From XYD1-FULL-39-28 sp964539855 (lineage in GTDB: Bacteria; Patescibacteriota; Minisyncoccia; Minisyncoccales; Staskawiczbacteraceae), in NCBI GenBank assembly GCA_964539855.1, contig CAZIJR010000006.1, forward strand, positions 1-27,600: 27,600 nt of DNA. Direction: 5' to 3'. How positions within the stretch are numbered: position 1 is the stretch's first letter; each line of letters begins with the position of its first letter. The translations under genes were made by a program, and so were the position numbers. Positions 16,422 to 23,888 of this stretch are shown here, in pieces. Under the pieces are notes generated by a model. The model searched no databases. It was not told where the DNA came from and saw nothing but the letters and a program-made list of their open reading frames with translations.

Positions 16422-17734
16422 TTTATTAATTTTGCTTTAATGGCCAAAAACATATCCTTATAAAAAATAAAATCATCTTTTTTTATAAAAATTATATCCG
16501 TTGTTTTATTACCAGATGTTTTAATATAAAAACCCAACGTAGTTAAAAACATAACTGTATAAGAAACGGTTGTTGCTAAAGCTGCTCCATTGATGCCCCA
16601 TTTTGGTATAAAAAGAATATTAAGAATAATGTTTAAAATAACCGAAGCTCCTATTGCGTAAGTATTAAGCATGGGTTTCCCTCTAGCCGATAAATCATTG
16701 GCAAGTATGTGCCATCCTGAAACTGCTAATATTCCCACAAGAAGGATTCTAAATGGCGCAACAGCATTTAAAAATTCTACGGAGTAAAGAAAGGCTATAA
16801 GCCACCCAGATATTATAAGAAGTGCCAAAATTATTAACAGTGAAATCGCTAAAACATTGCGACAAACCAAAGGAGTGAATTCTTTCAACCTTTTAGGATC
16901 TTTTTCAGATGCTACTTTAGGCAATAAAATTGTACCTGTGGAAATAGAAAAAAGCCACACTCCTTCCGCCAATCTTACGGAAGCAAAATAAATTCCGGCA
17001 GAAAAAGGATTTAAAAAAAAGTTAATAAAAAATAAATCTATTCTTGAATGCAAAAAATCAAAAATACCAGACAAATAAACTTTTACGCCATAAACCAAAG
17101 ATTCTTTTAAGTATTGAAAATTTATCCTAAAATCAATACCCTTTGTTTCTTTAACGATTATAAAGATTAACAGTAAAAGCGCCAAAGCATAAGAAAAAAT
17201 TTGTGACAATATTGTTACAGTAACTCCAAAATGCATTACTAAAAGAAGAATTGCCAAAAAAATTAGAAAAAGGCCGCTCTGAAAAAAAGAAATAAAATTA
17301 TACTTCTTTATCTTTTGAAGTCCCAAAAAAGCCTGGCATCCCAAATTAAAAAATAGAATTAATGGCACCAAGGACAAAGACAAAAATAAATATATCCTTT
17401 CTATATCCGGAAAAAAATTTTCTCCGAATAAAAAAATAATTACCAAACCTATTAAGACAGTAAAAATGCTTATTAAAAAATTGACTATGATACTTGTTCC
17501 TAAAATCTGACGAGAAGGATATTTTTCTTTACCTAAAAAATAAACTATCGCTGAATTTAATCCAAGACCCGTAAAGATCAAAAGCAAAGATGGAAATAAA
17601 ACAGCAATAGAATATATCCCCTGCCCCCTTGGACCTAAAACCCTTGCTATTATAACTGTAATTATAATAGTAGCGAGAGCAGTAGCTACCCTGACAAAAA
17701 AAGTTAGTAATGTATTTTTGGCAAAAACTCCCAT
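16418..17734 (-). CDS. Lipid-linked oligosaccharide flippase, MOP superfamily (Wzx-like)
   Basis: A 438-residue membrane protein with roughly 12 hydrophobic helices and the N-terminal RVLGPRGQGIYSIA stretch typical of the polysaccharide transport branch of the MOP exporter superfamily. These proteins flip undecaprenyl-linked glycans across the cytoplasmic membrane. The C-terminal IPKWGINGAALATTVSY motif is also typical. Its first base is shared with the end of the aminotransferase gene (TAATG-type junction), and it overlaps the GT4 gene by 4 nt. With the phosphoglycosyl transferase and the Wzy_C protein it completes a Wzx/Wzy-type or flippase/ligase pathway in this window. Confidence 0.93.
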   Translation of the reverse strand: MGVFAKNTLLTFFVRVATALATIIITVIIARVLGPRGQGIYSIAVLFPSLLLIFTGLGLNSAIVYFLGKEKYPSRQILGTSIIVNFLISIFTVLIGLVIIFLFGENFFPDIERIYLFLSLSLVPLILFFNLGCQAFLGLQKIKKYNFISFFQSGLFLIFLAILLLVMHFGVTVTILSQIFSYALALLLLIFIIVKETKGIDFRINFQYLKESLVYGVKVYLSGIFDFLHSRIDLFFINFFLNPFSAGIYFASVRLAEGVWLFSISTGTILLPKVASEKDPKRLKEFTPLVCRNVLAISLLIILALLIISGWLIAFLYSVEFLNAVAPFRILLVGILAVSGWHILANDLSARGKPMLNTYAIGASVILNIILNILFIPKWGINGAALATTVSYTVMFLTTLGFYIKTSGNKTTDIIFIKKDDFIFYKDMFLAIKAKLIK

Positions 17735-18855
17735 TATTTTTGGTAAAATTCCTTGATTTTATTAATTATAAAATTTTGCTCTTTTTGAGATAATTCGGGA
17801 TAAATGGGCAAAGATAATACTTGTTTAGATGCTTTTTCAGATTCAGGATAATCACCCTTTTTATAACCTAAATATTTCAAAGCTGGTTGTAAATGAAGCG
17901 GTAAAGGATAATAAATCATTGTCGGAATGCCTTTTTTTTCTAAATATTTTTTAAGTTTGTCTCTCTTTGTCACCTTAATTGTATACTGATGAAAAACATG
18001 ACTTCTATCATTTTTAACAACTGGAGCACTAATTTCTTTTATGTTTTTAAGATTTTCAAAATAACAATTTGCTATCTTTTTTTTTACTTTAAACCACTTG
18101 TCAAGATGGTTTAATTTTACTCTTAAAACAGCTGCCTGTAGACTGTCAAGCCTAGAATTTGTACCTAATATTAAATTTTTATACTTTTGCTCTAGAGAAG
18201 ATCCGTGATTTTTAAAGAGCTTAACTTTATCATTAAATTTTTTACTATTTGTTACAATCATTCCACCATCTCCCATAGCTCCAAGGTTTTTAGATGGGAA
18301 AAAAGAAAAACACCCTAAACTCCCCATTGTTCCCGCTTTTTTGCCCTTATATTCTGCTCCCGTTGCTTGGGCTGAGTCTTCAATAACATATAAATTATTT
18401 TTCTTGGCTATTTTTATTATTTCATCCATATCAACCATTTGTCCAAAAATATGAACTGGCATTATGGCTTTTGTTTTTTTGGTAATTACTTTTTTTATTT
18501 TAAGAGTGTTTATATTAAACGTATCTGGTTCCACGTCCACAAAAACTGGTTTTGCTCCGCAGTTAGCAATAGCTTCAGCAGTGGCTATAAAAGTAAAAGG
18601 AGTAGTAATCACTTCGTCTCCCTTTCCAACACCAATAACTTTTAAAGATAAAAAAAGAGCGTCTGTGCCTGAATTAACGCTTATTGCATATTTTATTTTA
18701 CAAAATCTGGCAAACTCTTTTTCAAATTTTTCCACTTCTGTATCACCAATAAAGTTTCCGCTTTCAATAACTTTTTTTACAGCAAGATTTACTTCGCTTT
18801 TAATCGAATTATATTGCGCTTTTAAATCTAAAAACTTTATTTTTTTATTTCCCAT
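17734..18855 (-). CDS. wbpE: UDP-3-keto-GlcNAcA aminotransferase, WbpE-like DegT family
   Basis: A 373-residue DegT-family PLP aminotransferase. NSGTDAL (61-67), EDSAQ (159-163) with D160, and CFSFFPSKNLGAMGDGG with the Schiff-base lysine K189 are all present. In Pseudomonas, WbpE converts the 3-keto product of WbpB to the 3-amino sugar. Here the gene follows wbpA-, wbpB- and wbpD-like genes directly, so assignment rests on both sequence and context. It overlaps the acetyltransferase gene by 19 nt; an AAGGAAG lies about 13 nt upstream of the ATG within that gene. A related but distinct DegT enzyme is encoded at 6792-7898, so the locus probably makes two different amino sugars. Confidence 0.9.
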   Translation of the reverse strand: MGNKKIKFLDLKAQYNSIKSEVNLAVKKVIESGNFIGDTEVEKFEKEFARFCKIKYAISVNSGTDALFLSLKVIGVGKGDEVITTPFTFIATAEAIANCGAKPVFVDVEPDTFNINTLKIKKVITKKTKAIMPVHIFGQMVDMDEIIKIAKKNNLYVIEDSAQATGAEYKGKKAGTMGSLGCFSFFPSKNLGAMGDGGMIVTNSKKFNDKVKLFKNHGSSLEQKYKNLILGTNSRLDSLQAAVLRVKLNHLDKWFKVKKKIANCYFENLKNIKEISAPVVKNDRSHVFHQYTIKVTKRDKLKKYLEKKGIPTMIYYPLPLHLQPALKYLGYKKGDYPESEKASKQVLSLPIYPELSQKEQNFIINKIKEFYQK

Positions 18856-19433
18856 ACTTTTTCTTCTTCCTTTTGGTATCTTTTTTCACAAATTTTACAG
18901 ATAGTTTGCTCATCCTCAAACTTTATTTTGTTTCCACACTCACATATCCAACCTATATTTTTTGCTGGACTTCCCACTACAATAGCATAATCAGAAACGT
19001 CTTTTGTAACAACTGATCCTGCCCCCACCATAGCCCATTTACCAATATTAATACCGCATATGATGGTAGCATTTGCCCCAAGGGTTGCTCCTTCTTTTAC
19101 TAATGTGGGTATCCACTCTCCATACTTAGGATATTTTGATTTTGGGTATTTTGCTCGGGGATTTAAATCATTTGTAAAAACTACCGAAGGCCCTACAAAA
19201 ATATAGTCCTCCAAGGTTACCTCATCCCAAACATCAATGTTAGATTGTAATTTACACCCCTTGCCCATAACAGCCTTTGAACTGATAAAACAATTGTGCC
19301 CAACCACACAATTTTCTCCTATTGTGGCATTTTTTTTAATCTGGCAATTATTCCAGATTTTAGTTCCTTGGCCGATATTTGCGCCTTTTTCTATTTCAGC
19401 TGTTTTATGTTTCCAAAAATTATTTGATTCCAT
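18837..19433 (-). CDS. wbpD: UDP-amino-sugar N-acetyltransferase, WbpD-like, left-handed beta helix
   Basis: A 198-residue hexapeptide-repeat acetyltransferase. Repeats run from about residue 18 to 155 (ENCVVGHNCFISSKAVMGKG and similar), and FTNDLNPR (86-93) is the block typical of WbpD-type enzymes. WbpD acetylates the 3-amino group of UDP-GlcNAc(3NH2)A using acetyl-CoA. Residues 164-182 add a zinc-ribbon-like tail (C164, C166, C179, C182), found in some relatives but not the classical Pseudomonas protein. It overlaps wbpB by 14 nt and wbpE by 19 nt. All other parts of the pathway are adjacent. Confidence 0.92.
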   Translation of the reverse strand: MESNNFWKHKTAEIEKGANIGQGTKIWNNCQIKKNATIGENCVVGHNCFISSKAVMGKGCKLQSNIDVWDEVTLEDYIFVGPSVVFTNDLNPRAKYPKSKYPKYGEWIPTLVKEGATLGANATIICGINIGKWAMVGAGSVVTKDVSDYAIVVGSPAKNIGWICECGNKIKFEDEQTICKICEKRYQKEEEKVWEIKK

Positions 19434-20211
19434 ATAAACTTTCTATAAGTTTTATTGATTTTAAAGCTTCTCCGGGAGTAACTCCTTTTCCATTTAACAG
19501 ATCTTCATAAACAAGCTTATGTAAATTTTCAAAAGAAAGATTGTCTTTGGAAGAAAAATTATAATTTAATCCATTTATTTCAAAAACCCTTTTTTGGTTT
19601 TCTTTTTTGGCATCCGTACTAACTTGCCAATTACAAACGTAATTAGCTCCCTTTATAATCCCTCTACCTGTCTTTTCATCAAGATATTCTGTTTTTATTT
19701 CTGTAGCCGGTCCAAAAAGATATAAAAGCAAATCAAAATAATGAATACCCAAATTAAAAAGAACCCCTCCGGATTTATCTTTCTGCCCCTTCCAGCCTTC
19801 ATAATATTTCTGATCTCTAAACACAGAAATATCCATATTTATAACATTCCCGTTCTCTTTTATGTTAGCCCTTATGTCTTTTAATAAAGGGTGATGTCTT
19901 AATTGCAAAACACTAAAAATGTTTTCTTTTCCCACTAATTCTTGGCAATCTTTTGAGCTCACTGCAATGGGCTTTTCGCACAAAACAACCTTCTTGTTTT
20001 TTACGGATTCTAAAATCATCTCCTTGTGTAAATAATTTGGAGCCAAAATTATAATACAATCAGCACTCGTGGACTGCACCATCTTTCTCCAGGAATCTTC
20101 TCCGTGGCAATTATTTACAATGTCTATGATTTCACCACCCACATCTCTTATAGCTTCCACATGAACTGGCAAAATAAAACCCGTCCCTACTATAGAAAAT
20201 GTCCTTATCAT
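19420..20211 (-). CDS. wbpB: UDP-GlcNAcA 3-dehydrogenase, WbpB/WlbA-like Gfo/Idh/MocA oxidoreductase
   Basis: A 263-residue Gfo/Idh/MocA family oxidoreductase. It has a GTGF nucleotide-binding loop near the N-terminus (9-12), LCEKPIA with the catalytic-type EKP (79-81), and GIHYFD (155-160) with the conserved His. The blocks SVLQLRHHP and SGGVLFNLGIHYFD closely follow WbpB. WbpB oxidises the C3 hydroxyl of UDP-GlcNAcA and works together with WbpE. The protein is about 50 residues shorter than the roughly 316 of Pseudomonas WbpB; the loss is mostly just after the first beta strands and in the C-terminal domain. Start overlaps wbpA by 4 nt (ATGA). Pathway context makes this assignment firm. Confidence 0.9.
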   Translation of the reverse strand: MIRTFSIVGTGFILPVHVEAIRDVGGEIIDIVNNCHGEDSWRKMVQSTSADCIIILAPNYLHKEMILESVKNKKVVLCEKPIAVSSKDCQELVGKENIFSVLQLRHHPLLKDIRANIKENGNVINMDISVFRDQKYYEGWKGQKDKSGGVLFNLGIHYFDLLLYLFGPATEIKTEYLDEKTGRGIIKGANYVCNWQVSTDAKKENQKRVFEINGLNYNFSSKDNLSFENLHKLVYEDLLNGKGVTPGEALKSIKLIESLYGIK

Positions 20212-21491
20212 AATCTGAAAACGTTTTTATGTTCCCGGGATTTTATAGCATTTCTAGTATCCACAACTATTTCGGCTTTTTTTGCCAGCTCCTCATAATC
20301 AAAGCCGGAATGGTCTGTTAAAATTAAAACTAAATCATAATCTGCCAACTTTTCCTCCGGTGAATCTATAGATTTCATTTCATCAATTTCTTTTATATAT
20401 GGATCAAAATATTCTACAACTGCTCCCTTTCTCTCCAAGTCCCACACCACATCATGAAAGGCAGATTCCCTGGCGTCTCCAATGTCTTTTTTATATGAAG
20501 CTCCCCATATCAAAATTTTAGAGCCACAAATTGATTTTTGATTTTGATTCAGGGCATAACTAACAGCCGTAACAACGGCATGGGGCATTTGTTCATTTAT
20601 TTCACCTGCTAACTCTATAAACCTAGCCCAAAAATTATACTCTCTTGCCTTATAAGATAAATAAAATGGATCTACACTAATGCAGTGCCCGCCACACTTT
20701 GGAGAAGGATAAAAAGGCATAAACCCGTAAGGCTTTGTTTTAGCGGCTTCTATCACCTCCCAAATATCTATGCCCATTTTACTGCATAAAAGCGTTAATT
20801 CATTTATCATAGATATATTTACTAGGCGAAAGGTGTTCTCTAAAATTTTTGACATTTCTGCTGTTTTTGCAGAAGACACAGGATGCACTTTCTCTAAAAA
20901 TTGTGAATAAAATAAAACAGCTACCTCGGTACATTCTTTGGTAATTCCTCCGACAACTTTGGGAATTTGTGAATGGGGCACATTGCTAACTGGATCAATA
21001 CGTTCTGGGGCAAAAACCAAATAAAAGTCTTTCCCAACTTTTAATCCAGACTCTTTTAATATGGGTAAAACATCCTCTTCTGTGGTACCAGGATAGGTGG
21101 TGCTTTCCAAAATAATAAGCTGATCTTTATGAAGGTATTTTTTTACTTCTTTGGCAGAATTCTTAATGTATGAGATGTCCGGATTTTTATTTTTATCTAA
21201 AGGGGTGGGCACACAAATTACAACAACATCCGCATCTTTTAAGGGTTCAAAGTTATTAAACGCTTTAAACTTTCCTTCCTTAATAATTTTTGCCAGCTCT
21301 TCATCGCTTATATCTTTTATATAGGATTTACCATTATTTAAACTATCCACTCTTTGTTTCTTTATATCAATCCCAGAAACAGAAAAACCGGCTTCTACCA
21401 TTAAAACCGCATGTGGAAGCCCCACATATCCCAATCCCATTATAACCACCCTTGCTTTTTTAGATGTAATTAACTCTTTTATTTTAGTCAT
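20208..21491 (-). CDS. wbpA: UDP-N-acetylglucosamine 6-dehydrogenase, WbpA-like
   Basis: A 427-residue UDP-sugar dehydrogenase that oxidises C6 of UDP-GlcNAc twice to give UDP-GlcNAcA. Seen in the sequence: the NAD motif GLGYVGLP (19-26), the ESTTYPGTTEE block (129-139), and GGHCISVDPFYL with the catalytic cysteine C270. It is normal length and of the WbpA/WecC-like branch rather than UDP-glucose dehydrogenase. It is the first gene of the long run and has a plausible promoter directly upstream, leaving only about 6 nt of leader. No Shine-Dalgarno sequence is present, so it may be read from a near-leaderless mRNA. Confidence 0.93.
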   Translation of the reverse strand: MTKIKELITSKKARVVIMGLGYVGLPHAVLMVEAGFSVSGIDIKKQRVDSLNNGKSYIKDISDEELAKIIKEGKFKAFNNFEPLKDADVVVICVPTPLDKNKNPDISYIKNSAKEVKKYLHKDQLIILESTTYPGTTEEDVLPILKESGLKVGKDFYLVFAPERIDPVSNVPHSQIPKVVGGITKECTEVAVLFYSQFLEKVHPVSSAKTAEMSKILENTFRLVNISMINELTLLCSKMGIDIWEVIEAAKTKPYGFMPFYPSPKCGGHCISVDPFYLSYKAREYNFWARFIELAGEINEQMPHAVVTAVSYALNQNQKSICGSKILIWGASYKKDIGDARESAFHDVVWDLERKGAVVEYFDPYIKEIDEMKSIDSPEEKLADYDLVLILTDHSGFDYEELAKKAEIVVDTRNAIKSREHKNVFRL

Positions 21492-21503
21492 TTTTTATAT
21501 TTT

Positions 21504-21532
21504 TTTATACCATAAAATATGTTAATTTGCAA
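21504..21532 (-). promoter_or_regulatory. Candidate sigma-70 promoter for wbpA and the glycan operon
   Basis: On the minus strand, a -35-like TTGCAA (21527-21532) and a -10-like TATAAA (21504-21509) are separated by exactly 17 nt. The predicted start lies around 21497, about 6 nt before the wbpA ATG. This is the only gap in the region long enough (47 nt) for a separate promoter, and it precedes a run of tightly packed genes. The AT-rich background makes chance matches possible. Confidence 0.5.
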
Positions 21533-21538
21533 TCTGGT

Positions 21539-23782
21539 CTAGTTAAAGAAAAACGGCTCATATTTTTTATATTGCTCCTGATTTAATTCCAACACTTTTG
21601 TAAAATATTCTTTAGCATTTTCTTTTTCTCTGAGATAATAATACCCAAGCGCAATATTAAAATAAGTGTCGGCACTAGGTCCTGCATATTCAAGATAGTT
21701 TATCGACATGTCTACAATTTCCTGATAGTTTTTTGTATTCTGGGCTGTATCAATATAACGTGAGTATTCACCGTCATTTTCATAAAACTTGTAATCTTTC
21801 TCTTTAGCCATTATATAGTTTTCCATTGCAAGGTCGTATTTCCCTGCCACATAATAATAATGCCCTAAAAGCCAATTTGGAAAATAACTAAAAGAAGCAG
21901 AGGACGTCCTGTCTGCATAATCCCTCAATAATTTTTCACCTTCTCCAAACTTATTCTCTAAAAGTAAAATTTGCGCCATTTCATTATAATACTCTACCCT
22001 GTCGCTAGAATAAGTGAATGATTTTTGGAGCAAAGCCTCTGCTTGTAGTAAATCATTTTTTCCTATTTTCTCATAGCTAAGTCTGTATATTCTTGGTAAA
22101 ACAAAATATATTTGAGGATCAAAAGGTCGAGCTTGCACGAATTTCTCTAGCTCAGGAACAACTATATCGTACACATCTCCCAAGTCTTGTGCCTCTTGAT
22201 CTGTAAATTTTGAATCTCCATCTATAATATTTAAAAATTGCCACCCTGCTCGCTTCCTAAGCTCCCAATAAGTATAAGGAGAATTAATATCAAAAGCCTT
22301 TTTAGCAAATGGTATTGCCTCTTTATAATACCCTTGGCTTGTATAAGCCAAAAACTGTATTGCTGAAGCGCTAGCTGTATATGGAACAAAAACAGTTGTA
22401 TAAATTCCAATTAAACAAACACAAGCAGTAACAAAAAGAATAGGATTCTGCCACCTACTTAAAGAAAATTTTCTTTCGTGTTTTATATCTTGAACTTTCT
22501 CTACATAATTTTCCTTGTATACATAAACAACAAAAGCCAAAAAAGGGAAAAGTCCTAAATAAACAGGCAAAGAATCAAAAAGAAAAACACCCTGAATAAT
22601 ATACGCAAGGAAAATGCCTCCCAATATAAAAGCCAATATTTTTTCTGTTCTTGCTATTTTAAAAATAGCATAACTAATTGATGCCAAAAATAAAATAAAT
22701 CCAGAAAACAAAACAACTCCTCCTGTGGCTAAGGGCTCTAAAAATATATTGTGAGTCCTGTCAAACCATGACTCTCCTCTACCTATTCTAAAATCATAAT
22801 ACTTATTAAAGGCAACAGGAAAATTTTCAGGGCCGTATCCAAAAATTGGCTTTTCAGCAAAGGCTTCCAAAGCAATTTGCCAAGTTAAAATACGCTCTCT
22901 TATGGATCCTATTTCCCAAAAATTGGTAACTTCTGTTATACGGCTAAGAAGTGGGCTTTCTTTAACAAAATTAGCATCCTTGACAATAAATAATCCTGCA
23001 ACAGAAATGATTCCTATTGCTAAAATAATGGCGCAAAAAATAGCCAATTTCTTATTTTGTTTCCTTAAAAATAAAACAGATAATAAACAAAAAAGGAAAA
23101 CTCCTCCAGCCAAACCCAAATAAGCGCCTCTAGTTTGCGTATAAACCAAGGCCACAACGAAAAAACCAGCAGCACCTAACAATAAAACATTCCAAAAATA
23201 CCCTTCAAAAAATTTTCTTTCTATAAAAATAAAGCAAAATCCAATTGCAAACAGTAAATAAGCCGCTAAGTATGAAGGATTTCCAAAAATACCAGAAAGC
23301 CTATCTTGAGTTGCCAAATTTAGCCAAGCATACGAAGACACCAAAAAGGCCGTAATTATAAAAACCAACAATAGAATTTTCCATTCTTTATAAGTTTTAA
23401 ACACAGACAAAATCATTAAAAAATATAAAATCCAAAATCCATATTGGATAACCCCATCTTGTCTTTCTATAGTAGAAAAAAATGATACATTTGGTGAAAC
23501 TCCTAGAAAAGCAACTACAACTTGAACCAAAAAGAAAAATAGAAGACCTATAATTAAAATATTTTTTAAGGATAAAAACCGATTTTGGAACCCTGTTTTT
23601 TCTTTTTTAAACATTAACCAAATCCAGAAAAAAAACGCTAAACATACTAAAAAACGAAAACTATAGACCTTTCCTGAAATAAAAGGGAAATACAAAGCCC
23701 TTATTTTTATAAAAGGCAATATGCAAATTACAGATAATAATAGTGTCTGTAAAATTATTTTTATGGTTTTATAAGATATCAT
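21539..23782 (-). CDS. O-antigen ligase/polymerase-type (Wzy_C) membrane protein with TPR tail
   Basis: A 747-residue protein. The first ~450 residues contain about 11-12 membrane helices and Wzy_C landmarks: YTQTRGAYLGLAGG, a long periplasmic-type loop with GYGPENFPVAFNKYY, and DRTHNIFLEPLATGG. Residues ~460-747 form an extracellular helical region of TPR-like repeats (for example NWLLGHYYYVAGKYDLAMEN and DTYFNIALGYYYLREKENAK). Family members polymerise O-antigen (Wzy), ligate it (WaaL) or transfer glycans to proteins (PglL-type). Sequence alone does not separate these. CPR bacteria lack a lipid A route as far as known, so glycan polymerisation or protein glycosylation is more likely than LPS ligation. 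It is flanked by the S-layer-like gene and by the glycan operon. Confidence 0.88.
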   Translation of the reverse strand: MISYKTIKIILQTLLLSVICILPFIKIRALYFPFISGKVYSFRFLVCLAFFFWIWLMFKKEKTGFQNRFLSLKNILIIGLLFFFLVQVVVAFLGVSPNVSFFSTIERQDGVIQYGFWILYFLMILSVFKTYKEWKILLLVFIITAFLVSSYAWLNLATQDRLSGIFGNPSYLAAYLLFAIGFCFIFIERKFFEGYFWNVLLLGAAGFFVVALVYTQTRGAYLGLAGGVFLFCLLSVLFLRKQNKKLAIFCAIILAIGIISVAGLFIVKDANFVKESPLLSRITEVTNFWEIGSIRERILTWQIALEAFAEKPIFGYGPENFPVAFNKYYDFRIGRGESWFDRTHNIFLEPLATGGVVLFSGFILFLASISYAIFKIARTEKILAFILGGIFLAYIIQGVFLFDSLPVYLGLFPFLAFVVYVYKENYVEKVQDIKHERKFSLSRWQNPILFVTACVCLIGIYTTVFVPYTASASAIQFLAYTSQGYYKEAIPFAKKAFDINSPYTYWELRKRAGWQFLNIIDGDSKFTDQEAQDLGDVYDIVVPELEKFVQARPFDPQIYFVLPRIYRLSYEKIGKNDLLQAEALLQKSFTYSSDRVEYYNEMAQILLLENKFGEGEKLLRDYADRTSSASFSYFPNWLLGHYYYVAGKYDLAMENYIMAKEKDYKFYENDGEYSRYIDTAQNTKNYQEIVDMSINYLEYAGPSADTYFNIALGYYYLREKENAKEYFTKVLELNQEQYKKYEPFFFN

Positions 23783-23792
23783 ATTTTAAATA

Positions 23793-23820
23793 ATCTTATC
23801 ATATTTTTACCTAATTTCAA
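23793..23820 (-). promoter_or_regulatory. Candidate promoter for the Wzy_C/TPR gene
   Basis: Minus-strand TTGAAA (23815-23820) and TAAGAT (23793-23798) are spaced by 16 nt, directly after the terminator of the S-layer-like gene. The predicted start falls around 23786, only a few bases before the ATG at 23782, giving a near-leaderless transcript. The -10 match is only 4 of 6, so this is tentative. Confidence 0.35.
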
Positions 23821-23822
23821 AC

Positions 23823-23851
23823 AAAAACCCCCGCATTGTGCGGGGGTTTTT
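23823..23851 (-). terminator. Strong rho-independent terminator after the S-layer-like gene
   Basis: A perfect hairpin: CCCCCGCA (23828-23835), loop TTG, TGCGGGGG (23839-23846), flanked by A5 on one side and T5 on the other. On the minus strand the stem is followed by TTTTTG, 38 nt downstream of the S-layer-like stop codon. It is symmetrical enough to work in both directions. Such strength fits a highly expressed gene isolated from the glycan genes downstream. Confidence 0.95.
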
Positions 23852-23888
23852 GACCTGTTTAAAGTTCTACAGGAAAACCTCAATCAGA

